46,169 nt of DNA, taken from positions 1 to 46,169 of the forward strand of contig JAQWNN010000010.1 in assembly GCA_029268555.1 (NCBI GenBank), in the 5' to 3' direction. Of the stretch, positions 35,216 through 44,868 are shown one piece after another; the stretch's first letter is position 1; each line of letters starts with the position of its first letter. A model generated the notes under the pieces. The model was not told the DNA's origin, made no database searches, and was given only the letters and a program-made list of their open reading frames with translations. Position numbers and translations under genes: made by a program. This stretch comes from Flavobacteriaceae bacterium (GTDB lineage: Bacteria > Bacteroidota > Bacteroidia > Flavobacteriales > Flavobacteriaceae).

Positions 35216-38200
35216 ATGAAAAAATTACATTTAATTTTATCTCTTTTATTGTTTGCAAATCTTGTATTTTCTCAGGAATCAATCTCAGGAAATATAACCG
35301 ATGACGAAGGAGTTCCGTTACCAGGAGCAACTGTACTGATTCTTGGAACAACTAATGGAACAACCTCAGACTTCGATGGTAATTTTACCATTCAAGCAAA
35401 TATTGGAGATGTTCTTAGTTTTAGCTATGTTGGTTACGAAACATTTAACCAAGAGATCCAAAACCAAGATCAACTTTCAATAAGTTTAATCGCTGCAAAT
35501 GAACTTGAAGAAGTAGTTCTTACAGCTCTTGGTATCGAGAAGAAAAAAGACGATGATCTTTCTGGAACATCTGTTGTTGAAGTGGATCAACTTCAACGTT
35601 CTGGTGAGACGGGAGTTCTTCAAGGACTTTCTGGAAAAGCATCTGGTGTGCAGATTACTAGAAACTCAGGAGATCCAGGTTCGGGTGCCTACATCCAAAT
35701 TCGTGGTCAGAACACAATTAATGGTGATAACTCACCACTTATTGTATTAGACGGTGCGCCCATATCAAATGCCAATATTGGTGGCAATACTGCTGGAGTA
35801 GTTCAACAATCACGATTGAATGATATAAATCCAGAAGATATAGAGTCTGTGTCAGTTATTAAAGGTGCTGCTGCTGCTGCGCTTTACGGAACAGGTGCGG
35901 CGAACGGTGTGCTAGTCATTAATACAAAAAGAGGTTCTAAGGAATCTAAAGGTTGGAGTTTTAACTTGAAAACTTCTCTTTCTGTTGATAGAGTTAATAG
36001 AGAGTGGGAAAAACAAGATACATGGGGTCAAGGGGCTGATGGTATTTGGTATGATGAACCAGGAATTGGTTATTATGTTGAAAACTATCCCTTTTCTTTT
36101 GGCGATGAAATCGCATTACGGCCAGGTGGAAACGACAATTACGACTTATCAAGTACTTATTTTGAAACTCCTGACGGAAGACAAATTGGAACAATCTTAG
36201 ATAAAAATAGCAGAAGTACGTACAATCAAGAAAACAGAGATGCTGTTTTTGGTAATGGATATACTTGGGAAACAAATGCTAGTTTTTCTTTTAAAAGTGA
36301 TAAATCTTCTACATATATTTCTATCTCTAACCTTGATCAAGATGGTATTCTTAAAGGAGCTTCAGACTATGTTAGAAATACTCTGAAATTGAATAACGAT
36401 ACTAATTTAACTGACAAGTTAAAAGTTAAGTTATCCTCAACATATAGCAACTCTGAATCTAATAGGGTTCAAACTGGGTCTAACCTAAATGGACTTTACT
36501 TAGGTTATTTAAGAACATCTCCTGATTTTGATATTAGAGATTATAAAGGAACAAACTATAGAATTTCGGATGGTGTTATATCAGTTACGCCAAATTCACA
36601 TAGAAGTTATAGAAGAAATACGGGATCATATAGAGCGTTTGACAATCAAACTGGTGCATTTAGTTATGCTGCTCCAACATATAACAATCCTCTTTGGACT
36701 ATTAATGAGCAGAAAAACTTAAATACTGTTGATCGTTTTGTATTTTCTCCTGAATTAAATTATGATGCTGCGGATAATTTAAAAATTATAGCACGTTACA
36801 GTATTGATTATTTCCAGGACAATAGAGTTGATTATTGGCCTTCTGGATCTGCTGGGGACGGAAGAAATGGTTTGTGGGGAGAAGATAGAATTTCAAATAA
36901 AATCAACAACTTTAAAGTTTTTGCTTTAGGTAATGCTAATATCACAAATGATATTGTAGTTGATTATACTATTGGATACCAAGCAACTCAAGAAAATTAT
37001 AGAAGATTAAGTGCTGGTGAAACTAATTTTACCAATCCTGATCAAGTTTTTCTTAATACAGGAAATACTACAAGCCAAAATTCTAATCCAAATTCATATA
37101 ATGCACTGACAAGACAAAATGGAGGTTTTGCTGTTTTTGACTTCTCAGTTTATGACAATATTCTTGTTCAAATTTCTGGACGGGCTGAGACACTATCAAC
37201 ACTTCCAGGAGCTGGAATAATTTTTTACCCTTCTGCATCTGTTGGTTATAAATTAACTGATTTAATCGAAATTGATGCCATCGACTTTGCTAAATTAAGA
37301 GTATCGTACGGAGAGGTTGGAATTGGAGCAAATCCATATGCAACTTCAACGGTCTATGGTCCAGGTGGTATAGGGTCTAGTTGGGGTGATGGTTTAGGTG
37401 GTTATCTTTATGGAAATCCATTTACTCAATCAGCAACAAGAGGTAATCCTGATCTTAAAGAAGAAAGAAAGACTGAGTTTGAATATGGATTAGATTTAAG
37501 ATTATTAGATAATGCAATTACTCTTAACGCCACATACTATCAAAATGAAACAGCTGATGGTATTATTGCCTTACCTATTCCTGCTTCTAGTGGATTTACA
37601 AGTTCACTTCAAAATGCCGCACGCATTAGCAATAAAGGCTGGGAAATCGATATTACTGGGCGTGTTCTAAGAACAGAAGATTTCGGTATTTCTGTTAATG
37701 CAAACTATACTGCAAACAGAAATTTAGTTGAAGATCTCCAAGGTAGTGCATACACTGTTTTAAGTGGATTTACAGCCACATCATCTGGTATTGCTGAGGG
37801 ATATCCTTTCGCAGTTTTAAGATCTGGTGTTTATGAAAGGGATAATAGCGGAAATTATGTACTCAACTCAAATGGATTTCCAAATGCAGCATCCGAAAAA
37901 CAAGTGGGTGTTGGAGATCCAAACCCAGACTTTAGAGCTGGCTTTGGTTTAAATATTTTTTATAAGAATTTATCCTTTACTTCAGTAATTGAAACTTCTC
38001 AAGGAAATGACGTATGGAATGGAACGTATGGTGTATTACATTACTTTGGAATCCACGAAAATACTGATGTGAAAACAGTAAATAATACAGGTGGCCCAAT
38101 ATTAAATTCTTGGGGAACTTCAATTCCTGCCGGTGCAACATTTAGGGGTTATATAGATGATTTTGGCGGTGGACCTGTTGCTGTTGACTCTGAATGGTGG

Positions 38201-38494
38201 ACAACGAATGGAGGTGGATTTGGTGATGTGGGAGAGCCATTCATAATGGATGGATCCTGGATTAAATTGAGGGAAATAAGTTTAACTTATGAATTTACCG
38301 AGGATTTCGTTCAAGACTTAGGATTAACAAACCTTTCTCTTTCAGTATCGGGTAGAAATTTATTCTTATGGTCAGCAATTGATGGGTTTGACCCAGAGAA
38401 TAATCTTACCGGTGCTTCTAGAGGTAGAGGACTTGAATACTTTAGTAACCCTGGTACAAGTTCAATATTAACCTCATTAAGATTACAATTTTAA
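35216..38494 (+). CDS. SusC/RagA-family TonB-dependent outer-membrane transporter
   Basis: An outer-membrane barrel of 1092 residues that imports a ligand with a SusD-type lipoprotein, energised by TonB. After a signal peptide (MKKLHLILSLLLFANLVFSQ) comes a carboxypeptidase-like domain at 21-100 (ISGNITDDEGVPLPGATV, then LSFSYVGYE). The plug follows at about 100-240 with SGKASGVQITRNSGDPGSGAYIQIRGQNTI and PLIVLDGAPI. The long barrel ends in LRLQF with the terminal aromatic. The substrate is unknown: no glycoside hydrolase, peptidase or SusR-like regulator is nearby, so sugar use cannot be claimed. It is followed 12 bp later by its SusD partner. Confidence 0.95.
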   Translation: MKKLHLILSLLLFANLVFSQESISGNITDDEGVPLPGATVLILGTTNGTTSDFDGNFTIQANIGDVLSFSYVGYETFNQEIQNQDQLSISLIAANELEEVVLTALGIEKKKDDDLSGTSVVEVDQLQRSGETGVLQGLSGKASGVQITRNSGDPGSGAYIQIRGQNTINGDNSPLIVLDGAPISNANIGGNTAGVVQQSRLNDINPEDIESVSVIKGAAAAALYGTGAANGVLVINTKRGSKESKGWSFNLKTSLSVDRVNREWEKQDTWGQGADGIWYDEPGIGYYVENYPFSFGDEIALRPGGNDNYDLSSTYFETPDGRQIGTILDKNSRSTYNQENRDAVFGNGYTWETNASFSFKSDKSSTYISISNLDQDGILKGASDYVRNTLKLNNDTNLTDKLKVKLSSTYSNSESNRVQTGSNLNGLYLGYLRTSPDFDIRDYKGTNYRISDGVISVTPNSHRSYRRNTGSYRAFDNQTGAFSYAAPTYNNPLWTINEQKNLNTVDRFVFSPELNYDAADNLKIIARYSIDYFQDNRVDYWPSGSAGDGRNGLWGEDRISNKINNFKVFALGNANITNDIVVDYTIGYQATQENYRRLSAGETNFTNPDQVFLNTGNTTSQNSNPNSYNALTRQNGGFAVFDFSVYDNILVQISGRAETLSTLPGAGIIFYPSASVGYKLTDLIEIDAIDFAKLRVSYGEVGIGANPYATSTVYGPGGIGSSWGDGLGGYLYGNPFTQSATRGNPDLKEERKTEFEYGLDLRLLDNAITLNATYYQNETADGIIALPIPASSGFTSSLQNAARISNKGWEIDITGRVLRTEDFGISVNANYTANRNLVEDLQGSAYTVLSGFTATSSGIAEGYPFAVLRSGVYERDNSGNYVLNSNGFPNAASEKQVGVGDPNPDFRAGFGLNIFYKNLSFTSVIETSQGNDVWNGTYGVLHYFGIHENTDVKTVNNTGGPILNSWGTSIPAGATFRGYIDDFGGGPVAVDSEWWTTNGGGFGDVGEPFIMDGSWIKLREISLTYEFTEDFVQDLGLTNLSLSVSGRNLFLWSAIDGFDPENNLTGASRGRGLEYFSNPGTSSILTSLRLQF

Positions 38495-38506
38495 AAAATA
38501 TAAATC

Positions 38507-39841
38507 ATGAAATTTAAAAGTTTATTTTATTTGATATTTACTTCGCTTTTACTAGTTAATTGTGAAAGCTATACTGAGGATCTTAATAATGATCCAAACG
38601 CATTTACAATTGCTGCTTCGGATTTATTGATTGGACAAGTACAATTATCCTTTATTCAACATATGGGAAGTAACAATGCTCGATATGGTGCCGTTTTTTC
38701 TAATCAAATGAGTGGTGGCGATAGACAGTATTTGACTTTGAATACATATTCACCCAACCGTTCAAATTACAATAGAATGTGGAGTAATACTTATACTCAA
38801 GGTATAAAAATTGCCAGAATTATTTTAGATGATGAAACTTCTGGTCAAACAATTGCTGGAATTGCAGAAATTTTACAAGGTGCATTATTTGCTGAAATGG
38901 CAATACTTTATGGTGATGTCCCTTATTCTGAAGCTGTTGACCCAGAAATAATTAATCCTGTTTATGATAATCAGTCATCTGTAATTAGTGGAGGTATTAG
39001 TTCAATAGCGGCCGGTATTAGCAAAGTTGGAACCTCATCTATTGCTGCTGGTTATGGGGGTAATCGTCTTGCCGGTGGTGCCTGGTCTGAAGCTGGAAAT
39101 ACTTTAGCTGCTCGTTATAGTCTTATGACTGGTGACTATACTTCTGCTATTAACTATGCAAATAGTGGAATTTCTTCTACGGCCAATGATTTTGTTTCTC
39201 TTCATGGAACCTCTTTGGACAACAGAAACTTATACTATCAATTTGCTATTGATGAAAGACAAGATTACTTAGTAGCTTCTGAGGCGTACTCAGTAAGCCT
39301 TCTTAACGGTACAGTAGCAAGAGCTTTGGAAACACCCGGGAATAGTGAAGTTTATGCTAGCTATTTTTTAGATGATGGTGGCCGAGTACTATTAAATACT
39401 GATGACGGAGGCAGATTTGCTCAAACTAGCTCAATGAAATTAGGAAGTTACGTTGAAAATCAATTGATCTTAGCAGAAGCCAAATTTAAAACAGGTAATG
39501 AATCGGGTGCTCTTGAACATCTCAACAATGTAAGAGCTGATTTAAGAGTCCAATACGATTCAGCTGATGGTTTCCCCGATTCAGATGCATCCGGCAATAT
39601 GTTACTTAAGCAAATTCTTGAAGAAAAGTATCTAGCCCTAATCGGTGAATTAGTTACTTTCCACGACTTGAGAAGAACAAGAAATTTTATAGGAGTCCCT
39701 AATAAGCCAACGGGAAGTACTGGGGCTTCTGAATTCCCACAAAGATTCTTGTATCCACAATCGGAGTTAGACGCAAATGAAAATATTCCCTCTCCACTCC
39801 CTGAGTTTTTTGCTCCAACTGCTGTTTTAAGTAGTTATTAA
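38507..39841 (+). CDS. SusD/RagB-family surface lipoprotein
   Basis: The ligand-binding lid of the SusC/D complex, 444 residues. It has a lipoprotein signal with lipobox LLVNC (Cys19) followed by acidic residues (ESYTED), as in lipoproteins sent to the cell surface in flavobacteria. The helix typical of the family has EILQGALFAEMAILYGDVPYSEA, and the end has KQILEEKYLALIGELVTFHDLRRTRNF. It is probably of the SusD-like_2 type rather than starch SusD. A terminator follows directly. Confidence 0.93.
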   Translation: MKFKSLFYLIFTSLLLVNCESYTEDLNNDPNAFTIAASDLLIGQVQLSFIQHMGSNNARYGAVFSNQMSGGDRQYLTLNTYSPNRSNYNRMWSNTYTQGIKIARIILDDETSGQTIAGIAEILQGALFAEMAILYGDVPYSEAVDPEIINPVYDNQSSVISGGISSIAAGISKVGTSSIAAGYGGNRLAGGAWSEAGNTLAARYSLMTGDYTSAINYANSGISSTANDFVSLHGTSLDNRNLYYQFAIDERQDYLVASEAYSVSLLNGTVARALETPGNSEVYASYFLDDGGRVLLNTDDGGRFAQTSSMKLGSYVENQLILAEAKFKTGNESGALEHLNNVRADLRVQYDSADGFPDSDASGNMLLKQILEEKYLALIGELVTFHDLRRTRNFIGVPNKPTGSTGASEFPQRFLYPQSELDANENIPSPLPEFFAPTAVLSSY

Positions 39842-39857
39842 AATTAGATTTAATTCT

Positions 39858-39887
39858 AAAACCCACCTAAATGGTGGGTTTTTTATT
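39858..39887 (+). terminator. Rho-independent terminator after the SusC/SusD pair
   Basis: A 10-bp stem AAAACCCACC / GGTGGGTTTT with a short TAAAT loop, continuing into a run of T. It is placed 16 bp after the SusD stop. Confidence 0.93.
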
Positions 39888-39913
39888 TTAAATCATTAAA
39901 GTATATTAGTTGT

Positions 39914-41185
39914 ATGAATACACCTTTAGCAGAGCGCATGCGGCCCAAGTTATTGAAAGACTATATTGGTCAGGAACATTTAGTTGGCGCTAAGGGAAGT
40001 TTGACTCAAATGATTGAAAATGGTGTTTTCCCTTCATTGATTTTTTGGGGTCCACCTGGAACAGGTAAAACAACTTTGGCGAAGCTTTTAGCTAATGAAA
40101 AAGATCGCCCTTTTTATCAACTCTCAGCAATCAATACTGGGGTAAAAGAAATCAGAGAAATTATTAGTAAAGCTGAATATTCTGGAGGTCTATTTAATGG
40201 TAAAAGTCCAATTTTATTTATAGATGAAATTCATAGATTCAGTAAGTCACAGCAAGACTCATTACTTAATGCTGTTGAGAAAGGAATAATAACTCTTATT
40301 GGAGCTACAACAGAAAATCCAAGTTTTGAAGTTATTAATGCATTATTGTCACGTTGTCAAGTTTATATATTAAATCCACTTGAAAAGAAGGATTTAGAAA
40401 AAATTTTAATTGCTGCTCTTCAAAAAGACAGTTATTTAAAAAATAAGAATATTGAAATCAAAGAATCAGATGCCTTAATCGAACTAGCAAGTGGTGATGC
40501 GAGAAAGCTACTTTCTTTGTTGGAGCTTGTAGTAAAAACCAATAAATCAATAAAAATTAGCAACGATTTAGTTTTTGAAACAGTTCAAACAAATACTGTA
40601 CTTTTCGATAAAAACGGAGACTTTCATTATGATATCGTTTCCGCCTTCATAAAATCAATACGAGGAAGCGATCCTAATGGAGCTATTTATTGGTTAGCAA
40701 GAATGATAGAGGCAGGTGAAGATATTACTTTTATTGCTCGTAGGATGCTGATTCTAGCAGCTGAAGATATCGGAATCGCAAATCCGACAGCCCTTGTAAT
40801 TGCTAATAATACGTTTCAGGCTGTAAAAACAATAGGATATCCAGAAGGAAGAATTATATTGAGTGAATGTGCTATTTATTTGGCGAGTTCAAACAAAAGT
40901 AATAAAGCCTATAAAGCCATTGATCTTGCACTTGAAAAAGTAAAACAAACAGGAAATCTTCAAGTGCCTGTTCATTTAAGAAATGCCTCAACTAAATTGA
41001 TGAAAGATTTAGGATATGGAAAAGGTTACCAATACGCACATGATTTCAAAAATCAATTTGTATTACAAGAGTTTCTACCAGATGAAATTAGCGGTACTAA
41101 ATTTTATGAACCAGGTGAAAATCCAAGAGAGAATAATATTCGTGACTTTTTAAAAAATCGGTGGAAAAGTAAATACGATTATTAA
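39914..41185 (+). CDS. rarA: Replication-associated recombination ATPase RarA (MgsA)
   Basis: An AAA+ ATPase of the clamp-loader family acting at stalled replication forks, 423 residues. Walker A is GPPGTGKTT at 46-54, Walker B is ILFIDEIHRF near 101-110 and sensor 1 is IGATTENPSF. The C-terminal tetramerisation region has RMLILAAEDIGIANPTAL and YKAIDLALEKV, characteristic of RarA. Its stop overlaps the convergent trkH stop by 4 bp. A -7-like TATATTAG at 39902-39909 precedes the ATG by 4 nt. Confidence 0.96.
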   Translation: MNTPLAERMRPKLLKDYIGQEHLVGAKGSLTQMIENGVFPSLIFWGPPGTGKTTLAKLLANEKDRPFYQLSAINTGVKEIREIISKAEYSGGLFNGKSPILFIDEIHRFSKSQQDSLLNAVEKGIITLIGATTENPSFEVINALLSRCQVYILNPLEKKDLEKILIAALQKDSYLKNKNIEIKESDALIELASGDARKLLSLLELVVKTNKSIKISNDLVFETVQTNTVLFDKNGDFHYDIVSAFIKSIRGSDPNGAIYWLARMIEAGEDITFIARRMLILAAEDIGIANPTALVIANNTFQAVKTIGYPEGRIILSECAIYLASSNKSNKAYKAIDLALEKVKQTGNLQVPVHLRNASTKLMKDLGYGKGYQYAHDFKNQFVLQEFLPDEISGTKFYEPGENPRENNIRDFLKNRWKSKYDY

Positions 41186-42678
41186 GTTTTTTTCCAGAAA
41201 AAGGGTGTGAATAAAATTAGAACTGTGAATAACTCAAGACGTCCTAAAAGCATTAAAAATGATGCCCAAAACTTTCCAAATGATGGCAAATTACTGAAGT
41301 TACCACTTGGCCCAAAATCACCAATTGCTGGTCCAACATTTCCTAGACAAGCTGCCGCAACACCGATTGCATTTTTAAAATCTAGCCCAAAAAATCCGAA
41401 AACTAAACTGCCTAAAATGAAAGAAAGCACATATAAAATGAAGAAAGTAAAAATATTTCCTAAAATTTCTTGATTGACTACTTTTCCATTATATCTGGGT
41501 TGAATTATAGCATTTGGATGTAATGACTTCTTGAATTCTAATAATGCACCTTTGATCATTAATAAATATCTCACAATTTTTACTCCCCCAGAGGTACTAC
41601 CAGCTGAACCTCCTATAAACATTAAACCAAAAAAGAATATTGTCATAAATGATGTCCAAGAGGTGTAATCAGAGGTTACAAATCCTGTTGTCGTAATGAT
41701 TGCAAGAACTTGAAATATAGAATGTCTTAACGAACTCTCAAATTTTCCCCATACCTGGGGATGTTCAAATGAACTATTACTTAAGTCAACACTATAGATT
41801 AATGTACCAAATACAATTAGAGAACATGTAATTATGAAAAAGAAAAAAGTTATGAATTCATTGTCTTTTAAGACTCTACTTATTTTACCAGAAAAAGCAA
41901 AATAGCTTAAAACAAAATTAGATCCTGCCAAAAACATGAAAACGATAATAATATAATGAATCCAAGGTTGATGATTCCAATAGGCTAAACTTTCATTTTT
42001 TGTTGAGAACCCTCCAGAGGCCATTGTACTCATTGCGTGATTAATAGCATCGAATATTGTCATACCGGCTAAATGTAACATCAAAGCCTCAGATATAGTA
42101 AAAAAAACATAAATTAACCATAGCCTTTTAGCTGTATCTGCAATTCTAGGATGTAATTTGTCTCCATTTGGGCCTGGGGCTTCAGCTGAAAATAATTGCA
42201 TACCGCCAATTCCTAACAAAGGAAGAATTGCTATTGCTAAAACGATAATTCCCATACCCCCAATCCAATGGGTCATACTCCGCCAAAATAATATACCTGA
42301 AGGTAGAGTTTCAATATCATTTAAAACTGTAGCACCAGTTGCAGTATAACCAGACATAGTCTCAAAAAAGGTAGAAGGAAAATTTGGAAAGGTTTCTGTA
42401 AAAATATAAGGAAACGTGCCTGAAAGTACCATCAATAACCATCCAAGACTTACAATAAGATAACCCTCTCTTTTGTGGATATGTTTATTATGTTTTCTGC
42501 CTAAAAGAATAAATATAGAGCCAATAGCTAACACAATGAATGACGCTAAGATGATTTCAAATGTTACACCATCTTTATAAATATAACTTATTAACGATGA
42601 GAAAAGCATTAAACCCCCGTTGAAAAAGAGTAGAATTCCTATAAAAAAAACAATAATTTTATAATTAAGATTTTGCAT
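41182..42678 (-). CDS. trkH: TrkH-type potassium uptake channel subunit
   Basis: The membrane subunit of a Trk/Ktr potassium system, 498 residues with about ten to twelve helices. Four pore loops are visible, each with the conserved glycine region: MSGYTATGATVL, STMASGGFSTKN, ITTTGFVTSDYTSW and AACLGNVGPAIGDFGP. It lies 10 bp behind trkA, forming a two-gene operon that regulates potassium import and turgor. Confidence 0.95.
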   Translation of the reverse strand: MQNLNYKIIVFFIGILLFFNGGLMLFSSLISYIYKDGVTFEIILASFIVLAIGSIFILLGRKHNKHIHKREGYLIVSLGWLLMVLSGTFPYIFTETFPNFPSTFFETMSGYTATGATVLNDIETLPSGILFWRSMTHWIGGMGIIVLAIAILPLLGIGGMQLFSAEAPGPNGDKLHPRIADTAKRLWLIYVFFTISEALMLHLAGMTIFDAINHAMSTMASGGFSTKNESLAYWNHQPWIHYIIIVFMFLAGSNFVLSYFAFSGKISRVLKDNEFITFFFFIITCSLIVFGTLIYSVDLSNSSFEHPQVWGKFESSLRHSIFQVLAIITTTGFVTSDYTSWTSFMTIFFFGLMFIGGSAGSTSGGVKIVRYLLMIKGALLEFKKSLHPNAIIQPRYNGKVVNQEILGNIFTFFILYVLSFILGSLVFGFFGLDFKNAIGVAAACLGNVGPAIGDFGPSGNFSNLPSFGKFWASFLMLLGRLELFTVLILFTPFFWKKT

Positions 42679-42688
42679 TTGCTCTATA

Positions 42689-44038
42689 TTATAAAAATAA
42701 CTGTTCTATTCTTTTAATAGACCGAGGTAAGCAGCAAACAACAATTCTATCACCGGGCTCAATTACATAGTCTCCTAAGGCAATAATACCAACTCCATTT
42801 TTAATGACACCTCCTATAATTGCTGTCCTCGGAAAATCAATATCTTTAATACTGTAATTGGCAACTTTTGAATTTGCATTAACTACAAATTCCAAAATCT
42901 CTGCATTCAAATTATTTAGTGTAGTCATGTCAACTACATCTCCCTTTCGAATATACCTAAAGATTGTATTTGCAGTAAGTAATTTTTTATTAATTAATGT
43001 GTCAATACCAATAGAATGTGACAATTGAAAATAATCCATATTTTCTACAAGGGCAATAGTTTTTTTTACCTGTTTTGTTTTTGCCATTAGACATGACATT
43101 ATATTGGTCTCAGAATTTTCTGTAACTGCAATAAAAGAATCCATACTCGATAATTCTTCCTCATCCAATAAATCAGAATTTCGACCATCACCGTGAATAA
43201 CTAATGCATTGGGCAATAAATCTGCAATTTCAAAGGCTTTCTTTTTATTTTTTTCTAATATGGTAACTTTAAATTTTTTGTCACATAGTTCTCTTGCTGT
43301 ATTATATCCAATTTTACCACCACCTAAAATCATAATATTTTTAATGGATGTTTTTTTCTTGCCAGTAAGTTTATAAAGCTCTTCTACACCCTCTTTTAAT
43401 GTGATAAAGAAAATGGAGTCCCCTGTCTCAAAGCAAGTATCCCCTCGAGGAATCATTGTTGTTTGTGTCCCTTTTCTCTGAATCGCTATTGGCATGAAAT
43501 GAACATCTGAAAAAATTGAGGCCGCATCTTTAACAGTTTTACCAACAAATGGAACATGCTCGTCAAGTTTTGTCCCTATGAGAGTTAAGGCGCCCTCTTC
43601 AAATTCATAACTATTTGAAAAAGCAGATTGATCAAGTAACTGTTGAATTTCATTTGCAGCCAATTCTTCAGGAGAAATTAATTCATCTACCCCTATCTCT
43701 TTAAAACTAATAGATTCTTTTGCTTTAATAAACTCAAAATTTGAGATACGAGCTATTGTTCGCTTGCTTCCTAACTGTTTTGCTAAAGCACATATTGTAA
43801 TATTAGTTGCCTCCTCTGAAGTTACGGCTATAAAAAGATCGGAAGAGCCTACTTGAGCCTCTTGCATAACTGATAAGGAGAGTGCATCTCCCTTGATTGC
43901 TTTGATATCCAAATGTGACTCAGCATAATTTAAGCGTTCTTTTTCTGAATCAATTAAGGTGATATCTAAAGATTCAAAAGAGAGTAGTTTAGCCAAATGG
44001 AAACCAACTTCTCCACCTCCTGCAATAATAATTTTCAT
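42689..44038 (-). CDS. trkA: Trk system NAD-binding regulator TrkA
   Basis: The cytoplasmic gating subunit of the Trk channel, 449 residues. It holds two tandem RCK modules, each with a Rossmann NAD-binding fold: IIAGGGEVGFHLAKLL at the start and IMILGGGKIGYNTARELC near residue 230. A TrkA-C domain follows each (EFEEGALTLIGTKLDE and the final IKNGVGIIALGDYVIEPGDRIVV). The order trkA-trkH and the 10-bp gap suggest one transcript from the box at 44062-44069. Confidence 0.95.
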   Translation of the reverse strand: MKIIIAGGGEVGFHLAKLLSFESLDITLIDSEKERLNYAESHLDIKAIKGDALSLSVMQEAQVGSSDLFIAVTSEEATNITICALAKQLGSKRTIARISNFEFIKAKESISFKEIGVDELISPEELAANEIQQLLDQSAFSNSYEFEEGALTLIGTKLDEHVPFVGKTVKDAASIFSDVHFMPIAIQRKGTQTTMIPRGDTCFETGDSIFFITLKEGVEELYKLTGKKKTSIKNIMILGGGKIGYNTARELCDKKFKVTILEKNKKKAFEIADLLPNALVIHGDGRNSDLLDEEELSSMDSFIAVTENSETNIMSCLMAKTKQVKKTIALVENMDYFQLSHSIGIDTLINKKLLTANTIFRYIRKGDVVDMTTLNNLNAEILEFVVNANSKVANYSIKDIDFPRTAIIGGVIKNGVGIIALGDYVIEPGDRIVVCCLPRSIKRIEQLFL

Positions 44039-44061
44039 ATGATTGTATCGAAAATACAGTA

Positions 44062-44069
44062 CAAATATA
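44062..44069 (-). promoter_or_regulatory. -7 promoter box TATATTTG for trkA-trkH
   Basis: An exact TAnnTTTG on the minus strand, 23 nt before the trkA ATG. No TTTG -33 box is evident. It is divergent from an identical box for ubiE 53 bp away in the same 98-bp gap. Confidence 0.5.
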
Positions 44070-44121
44070 CTAATATTAGAAATGGAAGGATAAAATTATC
44101 TCTATCATAAAAGCCAAATTG

Positions 44122-44129
44122 TATATTTG
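44122..44129 (+). promoter_or_regulatory. -7 promoter box TATATTTG abutting ubiE
   Basis: An exact TAnnTTTG that ends 7 nt before the ATG at 44137, predicting a very short leader or none. This argues against the in-frame TTG at 44119, which lies upstream of the box. Confidence 0.5.
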
Positions 44130-44136
44130 TGCTGCC

Positions 44137-44868
44137 ATGAGAAAATCAATCAAACCCAACCAAAATCACCCTGAAACAAAAAAAACTCAGGTTACCAATA
44201 TGTTTGATGGAATTTCAAAAAGTTATGATCTATTAAATAGAATTATGACGCTTGGAATTGATATTTTATGGCGCAAAAGAGTTGTTAAACTTTTAGAAAA
44301 AGAAAAACCTAATAGTTTAATAGATATCGCAACTGGAACAGGTGATCTTGTAATCGAGTTAGCTAAGCTTAAAGCTGATAAAATTATTGGACTTGATATT
44401 TCCCTTGGAATGTTGGAAATAGGAAGGAAAAAGGTAAAAAAAAAGAAACTTGATAGTCGAATAGAAATGCTTTTAGGTGATTCAGAAGGACTTCATTTTG
44501 GTGATCATACTTTTGATGCTGTCACCATTGCATTCGGCGTAAGAAACTTTGATAATCTAGATCTCGGATTACAAGAAATTTTTCGTATTCTGAAGCCGAA
44601 TGGTACTTTAGTCATTCTCGAAACAGCTATTCCAAAAAATCTCTTTCTAAAGGGATTTTACTCTTTTTACTCCCAAAAAATTATCCCGTTTTTTGGCAAA
44701 GTATTTTCAAAAAATAACTCGGCATATAAATATCTATCTGATTCTGCTGGAATTTTTCCATACGGTGAGGCATTCAACAATATTTTACGAAAAAACGGGT
44801 TTATACAAGTAGAAGATTTCCCACAAACCCTAGGGGTTTCTTCAATTTATTTTGGTAAAAAACCTTAA
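44137..44868 (+). CDS. ubiE: Demethylmenaquinone methyltransferase UbiE/MenG
   Basis: A SAM-dependent methyltransferase for the last step of menaquinone synthesis, 243 residues. Motif I is LIDIATGTGDLVIELA. Family signatures are FDGISKSYDLLNRIMTLGIDILWRKR near the start and AFGVRNFDNLDLGLQEIFRILKPNGTLVILE. ATG 44137 (MRKSIKPNQNHPE) is chosen over TTG 44119, which precedes the -7 box. The porT start overlaps the 3' end by 17 nt, so ubiE and porT are coupled. Confidence 0.94.
   Translation: MRKSIKPNQNHPETKKTQVTNMFDGISKSYDLLNRIMTLGIDILWRKRVVKLLEKEKPNSLIDIATGTGDLVIELAKLKADKIIGLDISLGMLEIGRKKVKKKKLDSRIEMLLGDSEGLHFGDHTFDAVTIAFGVRNFDNLDLGLQEIFRILKPNGTLVILETAIPKNLFLKGFYSFYSQKIIPFFGKVFSKNNSAYKYLSDSAGIFPYGEAFNNILRKNGFIQVEDFPQTLGVSSIYFGKKP

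Noticed and set aside
35529-36275. Several short frames on both strands inside the SusC gene
   Set aside because: They overlap the plug and early barrel of a complete SusC reading frame and lack features of their own.
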